A DNA stretch of 64,000 nucleotides. Source: Qipengyuania citrea. Its GTDB lineage: Bacteria; Pseudomonadota; Alphaproteobacteria; Sphingomonadales; Sphingomonadaceae. The DNA lies in assembly GCF_024171405.1 (NCBI RefSeq), contig NZ_JALJZT010000002.1, positions 1,054,001-1,118,000 of the forward strand, written 5' to 3'. The notes under the pieces are model-generated. The model did no database searches. It saw nothing but the letters and a program-made list of their open reading frames with translations, and was not told the DNA's origin. Numbering within the stretch: position 1 is the first letter of the stretch; each line of letters opens with the position of its first letter. Of the stretch, positions 17,491 to 28,225 are shown piece by piece. Made by a program: the position numbers and the translations under genes.

Positions 17491-17963
17491 CAGTCGATAC
17501 GCTTGACGCCGCGCCAGCCGCGCTTGCCGGCAATCGACAGCCTGAGTGTGCCCAGAACGCCCTTCTCGATCGTCACCTTCTCGCCCGGCTGGAAAAATCC
17601 GTAGCGCAGCGAGCCCGAAGACTTGGCTTCCCAAACGCTCCCATTGTCGAGCTGGAAACGCAGGATGTTGTAGGTCTGGTTGAAATCGACATGGGTGATC
17701 GTGCCGTCATAGCGGTCGGCCCGGTCCTGTTCGTCCGCAACGGGGTTGCCGAAATTGTCGCGGCGCAATTCTTCACGCTCGGCTTCGGCGACCTCGTCGA
17801 CCCCGAAGATGGTGTTCATCGCATCGTCGAAACAGTCGAGACGCTGCGCGTTCTTCTCCATCGCGCGGCATTCGAGCAGCAAGGCGTCGTTACCCGTTTC
17901 CTGCGCGCTGAGGCCGACGGGTGTGGCTACGAGAATGGCAGCAAGGCCGAAGAGACGCAGCAT
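17490..17963 (-). CDS. Small exported protein of unknown function (Cys-x-RLxCFD motif)
   Basis: About 157 residues. A signal peptide (MLRLFGLAAILVATPVGLSAQ) is followed by LLLECRAMEKNAQRLDCFDDAMN, a two-cysteine motif seen in several small periplasmic families. A beta-rich half comes next (GTITHVDFNQTYNILRFQLDNGSVWEAKSSGSLRYGFFQPGEKVTIEKG) and the protein ends in a basic tail. It looks periplasmic. I chose the ATG at 17963 because of GAGAGAGGAAA upstream and the signal peptide. It is translationally coupled to the TPR/oxygenase gene, so the two likely work together. Confidence 0.75.
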   Translation of the reverse strand: MLRLFGLAAILVATPVGLSAQETGNDALLLECRAMEKNAQRLDCFDDAMNTIFGVDEVAEAEREELRRDNFGNPVADEQDRADRYDGTITHVDFNQTYNILRFQLDNGSVWEAKSSGSLRYGFFQPGEKVTIEKGVLGTLRLSIAGKRGWRGVKRID

Positions 17964-18210
17964 CTGGGAGTTTCCTCTCTCGAATATGGTTCGTGACATC
18001 GCTCGCGAACCTAACAGATTGCCCTTCGGTCACAAGATGATGCGTAACCGGGAGCGATCTTTACGCCAGCATGATTGTTGCAGATTTGCGACAGTTTCAA
18101 ACAGGATCACTTTTTGGTTCGAAATTCGACGAACGGCCATTGCTAGCGTGCGGGTCTCAAGTTCAATGGGCGCTGTGCACTAATGCACGGTCGCAAATCA
18201 GGGAATACAG

Positions 18211-21200
18211 ATGACCCATACAACCCCGCTTCTGCGGGGCCGGCGTCTTGCGCTCTTCACAAGCGCAGGGATCGCAGCCCTCGCCATTACCACCCCCGTT
18301 TTCGCTCAGGATGCTGATGACAGCATCGTCGACGAGCAGGTCGAAGCCGCCCCCACACCCGGCAACGCCATCATCGTCACCGGTTCGCGTATCGCCTCGC
18401 CCACGGTCGAGTCGCCCGCGCCGCTCCAGATCGTCGATAGCCAGGTTATCGATGATGCCGGGGTTACCAACATTCAGGAAGTGCTGCTCGAAAACCCCGT
18501 TTTCGGCACGCCCGCCCTCAGCCGCACCAACTCGGCTTTCCTTACCTCGGGTACCGGTGTCGCCACGGTCGACCTTCGCGACCTCGGCTCCGACCGTACG
18601 CTGGTTCTGATCAACGGCCGTCGGGTCGTCGGCAGCGTTGCAGGTTCGGCCACGGTCGACCTTAACGTGATCCCGACGCAGTTCATCGAACGCGTTGACA
18701 TCCTTACCGGTGGCGCTTCGTCGCTGTACGGTTCGGACGCGATCGCCGGTGTTGTGAACTTCGTTTACAAGACCGATTTCGAAGGCGTCGAAGCCAACGC
18801 CCAGTATGGCATCACCGAAGAAGGTGACGACGCGCGGTACCAGGCCAACCTCACCGCGGGTACCAACCTCGCCGGCGGCGATGGCAACATCATGGTCCAC
18901 TTCGGCTATTCGAACGAAGAAGGCCTGCTGTCGAACAAGCGCGCCAACACCCGCGTCGACGATCTCGATTCGATCTATTTCGGCGGCGAGTTCGGCGTTC
19001 CGACGGAACCCTATTACTCGAGCTTCCCTCCGCAGGGCCGCTTCGTCACCCCCGGCGGGACGTTCACCTACGATCCGGACGGAAACCTGCAGGACTGCTT
19101 CACCACCAATGGCCCGACCTGTGCGTCGACCATCGGATCGGGTACTGGTCCGAACGGCTTCAACCGCCAGGACTTCCGCACGCTGGCCGTTCCGGTTGAG
19201 CGTTACCTGTTCGCCGCCCGCGCCAATTACGCGCTGTCGGACAACGTCAGTGTCTTCGCTGAAGGTACCTTCAACAAGACCACCTCGTCGCGCATCATCG
19301 AGCCGTTCCCGCTTGAATCGGGCGGCGCCAACGGGATCTACCCGACCGATGGTGGCTACAACATCGAGAACTACCTTCCCGGCACCAGCACGATCGTAGC
19401 CAACCCGTTCGTTCCGGCGGAAATTCTCGCTGCTGCGACCGATTCGAATGGCGACGGACTGCGTGACATCGGCTTTGCCCGTCGCCTGTCTGAATTCGGC
19501 GGCCGCACCGGCTCGACCTCGCGCGATTTCTATCGCTTCGTGGTCGGTCTCGAAGGTGGCCTGTTCGACGACAAGTTCAGCTGGGACATCAGCTACAACT
19601 ACGGCGACGTCAGCGAAAACCAGGTCTCGTCGGGTCAGGTCAATGTGATCAACTTCCGCGATGCACTCGCCGTGCGTTCGGAAGTCGGTGACGAGAACGG
19701 TAACGGTATCGCTGGTGAAGCGATCTGTATCGACCCCGAAGCGCGTGCAAACGGTTGTGCTCCGGCCAACATCTTCGGCGCAGGCAGCATGTCGCAGGAT
19801 GCCGTGAACTACATCCAGGCGCAGGGCACCTACCAGACCGGGATCACCCAGCAGGTCGTGCAGGCCAACCTTTCGGGCTCGCTCTTCGAGCTTCCCGCAG
19901 GTTCGGTCGGCATCGCTGTCGGTGCGGAATACCGCAAGGAAAGCTCGTTCTCTGACAATGATGCGCTGACCAATGCCGGCCTCAACGCCGGTAACGTCCT
20001 GCCCGACACCAGCGGTTCGTTCGACGTGAAGGAAGCCTACGGCGAAATTCGCGTTCCGATCCTTGCCGATACCCCGTTCTTCGAAATCCTCGAAGTCGGT
20101 GCAGCGGCGCGTGTATCGGACTACTCGACCGTCGGTACCACGTTCAGCTGGAACGTGACCGGCACCTGGGCGCCGATCGAAGACGTCCGTTTCCGCGGCA
20201 CCTACGCCAAGGCGGTTCGTGCGCCTAACGTGGGCGAGCTGTTCTCGGGTCTGTCGCAGACCTTCCCGAGCGGCCTGACCGATCCCTGCGAAGGCATCGG
20301 TGCCACCGGCGGCGGCGCACTGGGCGACAATTGTCGTGCAGCTCCGGGCGTAGCGGCAAACATCGCTGCAAACGGTACGTTCACGCTGAACCAGTCGGAT
20401 ATCCAGGGTATTTCCGGCTTCAACGGCGGCAACCCGGACCTGCAGGAAGAAACTGCAACGTCGTGGACTGCGGGTGTGATCATCAACCCGCGCTCGTTCG
20501 ACGCTCTGCGCAACCTCACGATCACCGGCGACTACTACAATATCGAAGTAGAAGACGTGATTTCGGGCTTCCCGCGGCAGTTCAGCCTCGACCAGTGCTA
20601 TGGCCAGGGCAATGCTACGTTCTGTGACCTGATCACGCGCCGTCCGACGGCGACCGCGGTCAACAGCGCGGGTTCGATCGATCTGATCAACTCGCTGTCG
20701 GTCAATGCTTCGGTCCTCAAGACCTCGGGCATCGACGTGACCGCGAACTGGTTCACCGGTCTCGGCCTGATGGAAAACGATCGTCTGACGATCCGTGGTG
20801 CATACACGCACATCCTCGAGAACGACTTCTTCTCGCTTCCGGGTGGCGACGCCGACCGGACCGATGGTGAAGTTGGCACCTCGAAGGATCGTTTCACTGC
20901 AAATGTTGCATATGGAACGGGCGATTTCCGCACGACGTTCACCGGTACCTTCATCGGCAGCGCCTACATCGACGACCAGTTCGATGGCTCGCGCGTCTAT
21001 GAAATCCCGGCTGAATTCTACCTCGACATGCAGACGACGTTCTTCGCTGGCGACCGGTACGAATTCTATCTCGGCGTCGACAACCTGCTCGACAACGATG
21101 CCCCGAACATCCTCAGCGGTGTGACCGGCAACGTTACCGGGTCGGACACTGCCGCAGACGTCTACGATGTCTTCGGTCGTCGCTATTACGCTGGTGTTCG

Positions 21201-21213
21201 CCTCACCTTCTGA
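18211..21213 (+). CDS. TonB-dependent outer-membrane receptor (1000 aa), paralogue of the one at 12566
   Basis: A signal peptide ends near TTPVFAQ. The plug follows with NAIIVTGSRIASPTVESPAP, VATVDLRDLGSDRTLVLINGRRV and IERVDILTGGASSLYGSDAIAGVVNF, then a barrel with RFRGTYAKAVRAPNVGELF and the terminal YYAGVRLTF. The match to receptor 1 across the plug is obvious, while the barrel loops differ, so a different but related substrate is likely. The 247-bp upstream gap is comparatively AT-rich, with a small hairpin GTGCA-CTAA-TGCAC at 18175-18188 close to the start. A terminator follows. Confidence 0.93.
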   Translation: MTHTTPLLRGRRLALFTSAGIAALAITTPVFAQDADDSIVDEQVEAAPTPGNAIIVTGSRIASPTVESPAPLQIVDSQVIDDAGVTNIQEVLLENPVFGTPALSRTNSAFLTSGTGVATVDLRDLGSDRTLVLINGRRVVGSVAGSATVDLNVIPTQFIERVDILTGGASSLYGSDAIAGVVNFVYKTDFEGVEANAQYGITEEGDDARYQANLTAGTNLAGGDGNIMVHFGYSNEEGLLSNKRANTRVDDLDSIYFGGEFGVPTEPYYSSFPPQGRFVTPGGTFTYDPDGNLQDCFTTNGPTCASTIGSGTGPNGFNRQDFRTLAVPVERYLFAARANYALSDNVSVFAEGTFNKTTSSRIIEPFPLESGGANGIYPTDGGYNIENYLPGTSTIVANPFVPAEILAAATDSNGDGLRDIGFARRLSEFGGRTGSTSRDFYRFVVGLEGGLFDDKFSWDISYNYGDVSENQVSSGQVNVINFRDALAVRSEVGDENGNGIAGEAICIDPEARANGCAPANIFGAGSMSQDAVNYIQAQGTYQTGITQQVVQANLSGSLFELPAGSVGIAVGAEYRKESSFSDNDALTNAGLNAGNVLPDTSGSFDVKEAYGEIRVPILADTPFFEILEVGAAARVSDYSTVGTTFSWNVTGTWAPIEDVRFRGTYAKAVRAPNVGELFSGLSQTFPSGLTDPCEGIGATGGGALGDNCRAAPGVAANIAANGTFTLNQSDIQGISGFNGGNPDLQEETATSWTAGVIINPRSFDALRNLTITGDYYNIEVEDVISGFPRQFSLDQCYGQGNATFCDLITRRPTATAVNSAGSIDLINSLSVNASVLKTSGIDVTANWFTGLGLMENDRLTIRGAYTHILENDFFSLPGGDADRTDGEVGTSKDRFTANVAYGTGDFRTTFTGTFIGSAYIDDQFDGSRVYEIPAEFYLDMQTTFFAGDRYEFYLGVDNLLDNDAPNILSGVTGNVTGSDTAADVYDVFGRRYYAGVRLTF

Positions 21214-21229
21214 GGCCTCGGCAGCTAAC

Positions 21230-21275
21230 GACACAAAAGAAAGGGCCCCGGGAAACCGGGGCCCTTTTTCGTGTC
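21230..21275. terminator. Strong bidirectional terminator between TonB receptor 2 and clpB
   Basis: AAGGGCCCCGG, a GAAA tetraloop and CCGGGGCCCTT, followed by TTTC on the plus strand. On the minus strand the run is TTTCTTTTGTG, so it can stop clpB as well. Outer GACAC/GTGTC arms extend the stem. Confidence 0.92.
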
Positions 21276-21293
21276 GGTACTAGGTCGGCGCGG

Positions 21294-23870
<2,577 letters not shown>

Positions 23871-23906
23871 GCAAACACCCCAGTTATGAATTGTCGCCCG
23901 GATATG

Positions 23907-23926
23907 GTGTTGCGATTATGCAACAC
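23907..23926 (-). other. Inverted repeat in the clpB leader
   Basis: GTGTTGC-N6-GCAACAC, a perfect 7-bp stem 37-56 nt upstream of the clpB start, inside the predicted 5' untranslated region. It is not CIRCE (TTAGCACTC). It could be a thermosensitive leader hairpin or an operator. Confidence 0.4.
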
Positions 23927-23965
23927 AACCCCTCCCCGCGAATTTTCACGAGGTGTGTTAGCTAC

Positions 23966-23993
23966 ATATAGGGGTCGCGGGAGGCTTGTGAAG
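23966..23993 (-). promoter_or_regulatory. Sigma-32 (RpoH)-like promoter of clpB
   Basis: On the minus strand CTTCAC, a 13-nt spacer, then CCCCTATAT. This is close to the alphaproteobacterial heat-shock pattern as I recall it (CTTGAA, then CCCCATNT). It would give a leader of about 90 nt. One -35 base differs, so this is a pattern match only. Confidence 0.5.
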
Positions 23994-24009
23994 CCAGCCC
24001 GGGCGCAAT

Positions 24010-24348
24010 TTAGGCCAGCCGCGCACCATCCGCGACACCCGGTTCGGGACGGGCGAGCAGGATCTCGCCGTCGCTGTCGGGGAAACCGAGCACCAGGATT
24101 TCGGACATGAAGGGGCCGATCTGGCGCGGGGCGAAATTGACCACCGCCATCACGCGCTGTCCGACCAGGGCGTCGGGCGTGTGATGCCCGGTGATCTGCG
24201 CCGAGCTTTTACGCTCGCCGATCTCGGGTCCGCAATCGACCCACAGCTTGATCGCCGGGCGGCGTGCCTCGGGGAAGGGTTCGGCGCGGGTTACCGTGCC
24301 GGCGCGAATGTCGAGAGCGGCGAAATGCGCGAAATCTGCATGGTCCAT
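24010..24348 (-). CDS. tRNA-binding domain protein (CsaA-like)
   Basis: A 112-residue, single-domain OB-fold protein of the EMAP/Trbp111 type: FAALDIRAGTVTRAEPFPEARRPAIKLWVDCG, IGERKSSAQITGHHTPDALVGQRVMAVVNFAPRQIGPFMSEILVLGFPD. This is the length and motif pattern of CsaA, which binds tRNA and has been described as a secretion-related chaperone. It follows the HerA-like ATPase gene by about 30 bp on the same strand. The start uses the ATG at 24346-24348. Confidence 0.88.
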   Translation of the reverse strand: MDHADFAHFAALDIRAGTVTRAEPFPEARRPAIKLWVDCGPEIGERKSSAQITGHHTPDALVGQRVMAVVNFAPRQIGPFMSEILVLGFPDSDGEILLARPEPGVADGARLA

Positions 24349-24379
24349 GACGCCGGTCTATGCCGAGCGCTAGCGTGCA

Positions 24380-25828
24380 TCAACCTTCGGCCAGCGGCTC
24401 CAGCCCGGGAACCATCACCGTGCGGTCGCCGCCGAAATCCTCGCGCACCACGACCAGTCCCTGCCGCTCGAGATGGTCGAGCAGCCGCCGGATACGGCCG
24501 GGCGAACTGGTGCCATAGGCGCGTGCGAGCTCGGCCTCGTCGACCTGCGTCTCGCCCGCATGCGCGGCCTTGGCGATCACGAGGAACGGGCCGAGCAGGT
24601 CTTCTTCCACTGCACCGGCCAGCTGCATGATCCGCGCCTGCAGACCCTCGTCGAGATCTTCCAGACCGGCGCCGGCCACGGCGAACCGGCGGCGGAAGGC
24701 GCGCATGTCGGGCATCGGGCCGATCAACCGTTCGCGGCGGCAGCGGGTGAGGAAGGTCTGATATTGCGCGCTGGCGGACTGGAAGGCGATCCCTTCTTCC
24801 TGCGCCAGCTCGCTGATGATCTGCGCGATCCGCGTGGCGACCACATTGGTATCGACCGGCTCCGCGCGGGGCTCGACCTGGCGCTCCTCCGCGCGGGCGA
24901 TGCTGTCCTCGATCTCGTCGACCGGCGGCGCGGGCGGCGGGGCAGGTGGCGGCGGCGCCTTGGCCACATCGGCCGCGAGGTCGGTGGTGAGCAGCGCCGC
25001 CATATCGGCGGGCGCGGTATCGGGTAGCGCCATCAGCCCTTCGCTGCGCGCCTGGTGGCCGGTCTTCACCGGGCCGATCTTCACCGCGAGTGGCAGCCGC
25101 GTGATCGCCGGGCCGAGCGCAAGGAAATGCCCGCGCTCGAGCTCGCGGATCCGCTCCGCCTGCCGTCGCTCCATCCCGAGCAGATCGGCTGCGCGTATCA
25201 TGTCGATATCGAGGAATGTCCGCCCCATGAGGAAGTTCGACGCTTCGGCTGCGACGTTTTTCGCCAGCTTCGCCAGGCGCTGCGTGGCGACGACCCCCGC
25301 CAGACCGCGCTTGCGCCCGCGGCACATGAGGTTGGTCATCGCCGCCAAAGTCATCCGGCGCGTATCCTCGGCCATCTCGCCCGCGGCGGCGGGGGCGAAC
25401 ATCTGCGCTTCGTCGACCACCACCAGCGCCGGATACCAATGTTCGCGTGGGGCATCGAACAGCGCGGTCAGGAATTGCGCCGCACAGCGGATCTGCTGTT
25501 CGACCTCGAGCCCGTCGAGATCGAGCACCACGCTGGCGCGGTGTTCGCGAATGCGCCGCGCCAGTGCCTCGATCTCTCCCGGCGAATAGGCGGCGCCGTC
25601 GATCACCACATGGCCGAACTCGTCCGCCAGCGAGGGGAAATCGCCTTCGGGGTCGATGACCACCTGCTGCACCATCCCCGCGCTTTCTTCGAGCAGCCGC
25701 CGCAGCAAATGCGACTTGCCGCTGCCCGAATTGCCCTGGACGAGCAGACGGGTGGCGAGAAGCTCCTCGATATCGAACTCGACCGGCTTGCCGGACGATT
25801 CGTGGCCGATGGTGATCTGGGCTGTCAC
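24380..25828 (-). CDS. HerA/DUF87-type P-loop ATPase with C-terminal winged helix
   Basis: About 482 residues. Walker A is LVQGNSGSGKSHLLRRLLEES near residue 35, and Walker B is PALVVVDEAQMF. The segment TNLMCRGRKRGLAGVVATQRLAKL contains the conserved post-Walker B Arg and sensor region of HerA-FtsK ATPases. After a Pro-rich linker the C-terminus looks like a winged helix (RAYGTSSPGRIRRLLDHLERQGLVVV), suggesting DNA binding. The role is unknown; HerA proteins usually translocate DNA. The frame stays open to 25903, but that N-terminus is Cys/Arg-rich and unlike coding sequence. I prefer the GTG at 25828, although no clear ribosome site precedes it. Confidence 0.75.
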   Translation of the reverse strand: MTAQITIGHESSGKPVEFDIEELLATRLLVQGNSGSGKSHLLRRLLEESAGMVQQVVIDPEGDFPSLADEFGHVVIDGAAYSPGEIEALARRIREHRASVVLDLDGLEVEQQIRCAAQFLTALFDAPREHWYPALVVVDEAQMFAPAAAGEMAEDTRRMTLAAMTNLMCRGRKRGLAGVVATQRLAKLAKNVAAEASNFLMGRTFLDIDMIRAADLLGMERRQAERIRELERGHFLALGPAITRLPLAVKIGPVKTGHQARSEGLMALPDTAPADMAALLTTDLAADVAKAPPPPAPPPAPPVDEIEDSIARAEERQVEPRAEPVDTNVVATRIAQIISELAQEEGIAFQSASAQYQTFLTRCRRERLIGPMPDMRAFRRRFAVAGAGLEDLDEGLQARIMQLAGAVEEDLLGPFLVIAKAAHAGETQVDEAELARAYGTSSPGRIRRLLDHLERQGLVVVREDFGGDRTVMVPGLEPLAEG

Positions 25829-25947
25829 GCAACAGCGATTAGCCAGTCGAATCCGCAAGGGGGAACAGCGCCGCGGCGGTTTTGCCCAATCGCATTGCGT
25901 CACCCCGCTCCCCTCGCTAGTCGGGTTGCAAGAGAGGACGGAAATCT

Positions 25948-28176
25948 ATGAGGAAATCGCTGGGGCGCATTGGTTTTGCGCTGCTTCTGCTCGTGCTGGT
26001 CGCATTCATCGCGCTGGCGACGTGGGAACCCTTCTGGGCCAAGCGCGACGATGTCGCCCTGCCCGACCGGACCTACACCGCCGAAATCAGCCGCGATGAA
26101 TTCGGCGTACCGCATATCTACGCCGCCACCGATGCCGATGTCGCCTATGGCGTGGCCGTGGCGCATTCGGAGGATGATTTCTCCACCCTGCAGGATGTGA
26201 TCGCGATGAGCCGCGGGCGCTATGGCGCGATCGCGGGCGAGGAGGGCGCGGCCTTCGACTATGCGTATCACCTGCTCGACGCGCGCGGCACGGCCGAGCG
26301 CGAATATCCGCTGCTTCCCGCAGACACGCGCGCGTTGTTCGATGCCTATGCCGTCGGCCTCAACGATTTCGCCGAAGCGCATCCCGGCGAAGTGAAGCTG
26401 GGCAACCTCTTCCCCGTCGACGGCGTCGATGTGGCTGCGGGTTTCGCGCTGCGCCAGCCGTTCTTCTTCGGCCTGGGCGGGATTATCGAACCGCTGGTGT
26501 CGGGCGAGCCGCTGCTGCCCGAATACGGCCCCGCGATCCCGCGTGATACCGGCGGGGCAGCCCCGGCCATCGAGCCTGCCGAAGTCATCCGGACGGAGGC
26601 CGCACCCGGCCCCGACTTGGCCCGCGCCGGGCCGCTCCCCAGGGGCGAAGAGGCCGCGCTGGCCGGGTCCAACGCATTTGCAGTCACGCCCGAGAAATCG
26701 GGCGGCCCGACGATCCTTGTGTCGAACAGCCACCAGCCCTGGCGTGGCGGCGTGGCGTGGTACGAACTGGTCGTCGAGAGCGAGGAAGGCTGGCATTATG
26801 CGGGGGCGAATTTCCCCGGCAGCCCGTTCCCCTTCCTCGGGCATAACGAACATCTCGGCTGGACCAATACGGTCAACACGCCCGACATGACTGATATCTA
26901 CCGGCTCGAGATGAACGAGGACGAGACGCAATACCGCATCGGCGACCGGTGGCGCGAGCTCGAGGCGCGAACGGTCACCCTGCCCGTCAAGCTCGGCCCG
27001 GTCACCCTGCCGATCCGCCGCACGGTCTATCGCAGCGTCCATGGCCCGGTGATCAAGAACAACGAGGGCTTCTTCGCGGTGCGTTATGGCGGGATCGGCA
27101 ATCTCGGCCAGCTCGATGCCTATTACCGGCTCAACAAGGCGAGTAGCCTCGAGGAATTCGAGCGAATCCTCGCGCGGATGGACATCCCTTCGACCAATTT
27201 CATCTATGGCGACGAGGCGGGCAACATCGCCTATGTCTACAACGCCGCCATCCCTGACCGCGCGAAGGGATATGACTGGCGCACGGTGCTGCCGGGCGAC
27301 GATCCGCGGGCGATCTGGTCCGGTCCGGTCGCCTATCAGGAACTGCCGCGTTACGTGAACCCGGCCAGTGGCTGGCTCTACAACGCCAACAACACGCCCT
27401 ATACCGCCGCGGGGGCCGGGAGCGATCTTTCGCCCGAAGATTTCGCCCCCGAACTCGGCATCGAGCTCAAGCAGACCAACCGCTCGCGCCGTGCGTGGAA
27501 ATTGCTGAGCGAGGCGGGGCAGCTCGACCGCGCCACGCTCGAGGCGATCAAATACGACACGGGCTACGACCGCAGCGGCTATGTCGCCAAGCTGTGGGAC
27601 GAACTCGAAGCGCTCGACCTGTCGGACGATGCCGAGCTCGCGCAGGCACGCGACATGCTGATGGGCTGGGACTTCACCGCCGACAGCATCGGCGAAGCCG
27701 ATGCGCTGGCGCTGTTGATGATCCGCGAGTTCATGTCGTCCAGCTACCAGAACAAGCCGTGGCCCGATGCCCGCGCCGAGCTGGAGAAACAGGTCGCGCA
27801 TCTCAACACCCATTTCGGGCGCATCGACCCGCCGATGGGTGATTTGCTGCGCCTGCGGCAGGGCACGGTCGATCTGCCGCTCGATGGCGGATCGGACACG
27901 CTGCGCGCCTCGACCCTGTGGGACATCGACGACGATGGACGCCTCTCGGTGCGGCATGGTGACAGCTTCATCCAGTGGGTCGAATGGCTGCCCGGCGAAC
28001 GTGTTTCCTCGCGTTCGATCCAGCCGTTTGGCGCCGCCACCACGCGGCCCGATTCCCCGCATTACACCGATCAGGCTGCGCTGTTCGTCAAGCATCGCTT
28101 GAAGCCGGTGCATTTCTGGCGCGAGGATGTGCTGGCCAATGCAAAGTCGCGCACGACCGTGACCAATCGTCGCTGA
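25948..28176 (+). CDS. Penicillin acylase family N-terminal-nucleophile hydrolase
   Basis: A 742-residue exported precursor. An N-terminal hydrophobic anchor (residues 7-26) is followed by the alpha-chain block with SRDEFGVPHIYAATDADVAYG. A spacer (about 195-240) precedes the autocleavage site GSNAFAV; Ser241 would become the beta-chain N-terminal nucleophile. ILVSNSHQPWRGGVAWYELVVESEEGWHYAGANFPG and FLGHNEHLGWTNT are typical of the beta chain. The family hydrolyses amides such as penicillins, acyl-homoserine lactones or cyclic lipopeptides; the real substrate cannot be told here. A GAGAGGACGG element precedes the ATG. It starts a plus-strand run of exported hydrolases. Confidence 0.9.
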   Translation: MRKSLGRIGFALLLLVLVAFIALATWEPFWAKRDDVALPDRTYTAEISRDEFGVPHIYAATDADVAYGVAVAHSEDDFSTLQDVIAMSRGRYGAIAGEEGAAFDYAYHLLDARGTAEREYPLLPADTRALFDAYAVGLNDFAEAHPGEVKLGNLFPVDGVDVAAGFALRQPFFFGLGGIIEPLVSGEPLLPEYGPAIPRDTGGAAPAIEPAEVIRTEAAPGPDLARAGPLPRGEEAALAGSNAFAVTPEKSGGPTILVSNSHQPWRGGVAWYELVVESEEGWHYAGANFPGSPFPFLGHNEHLGWTNTVNTPDMTDIYRLEMNEDETQYRIGDRWRELEARTVTLPVKLGPVTLPIRRTVYRSVHGPVIKNNEGFFAVRYGGIGNLGQLDAYYRLNKASSLEEFERILARMDIPSTNFIYGDEAGNIAYVYNAAIPDRAKGYDWRTVLPGDDPRAIWSGPVAYQELPRYVNPASGWLYNANNTPYTAAGAGSDLSPEDFAPELGIELKQTNRSRRAWKLLSEAGQLDRATLEAIKYDTGYDRSGYVAKLWDELEALDLSDDAELAQARDMLMGWDFTADSIGEADALALLMIREFMSSSYQNKPWPDARAELEKQVAHLNTHFGRIDPPMGDLLRLRQGTVDLPLDGGSDTLRASTLWDIDDDGRLSVRHGDSFIQWVEWLPGERVSSRSIQPFGAATTRPDSPHYTDQAALFVKHRLKPVHFWREDVLANAKSRTTVTNRR

Positions 28177-28225
28177 CGCGTTAGCATCGCCCAAACCCGG
28201 ATTTCGAACACACCATCGAGGTATC

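Noticed and set aside
18163..21234. A 1023-codon open frame antisense to TonB receptor 2
   Set aside because: Same reason: it mirrors the receptor's codon bias and has no recognisable domain or signal.
23907..23926. A CIRCE element (HrcA operator) at clpB
   Set aside because: The arms GTGTTGC/GCAACAC do not match TTAGCACTC/GAGTGCTAA.
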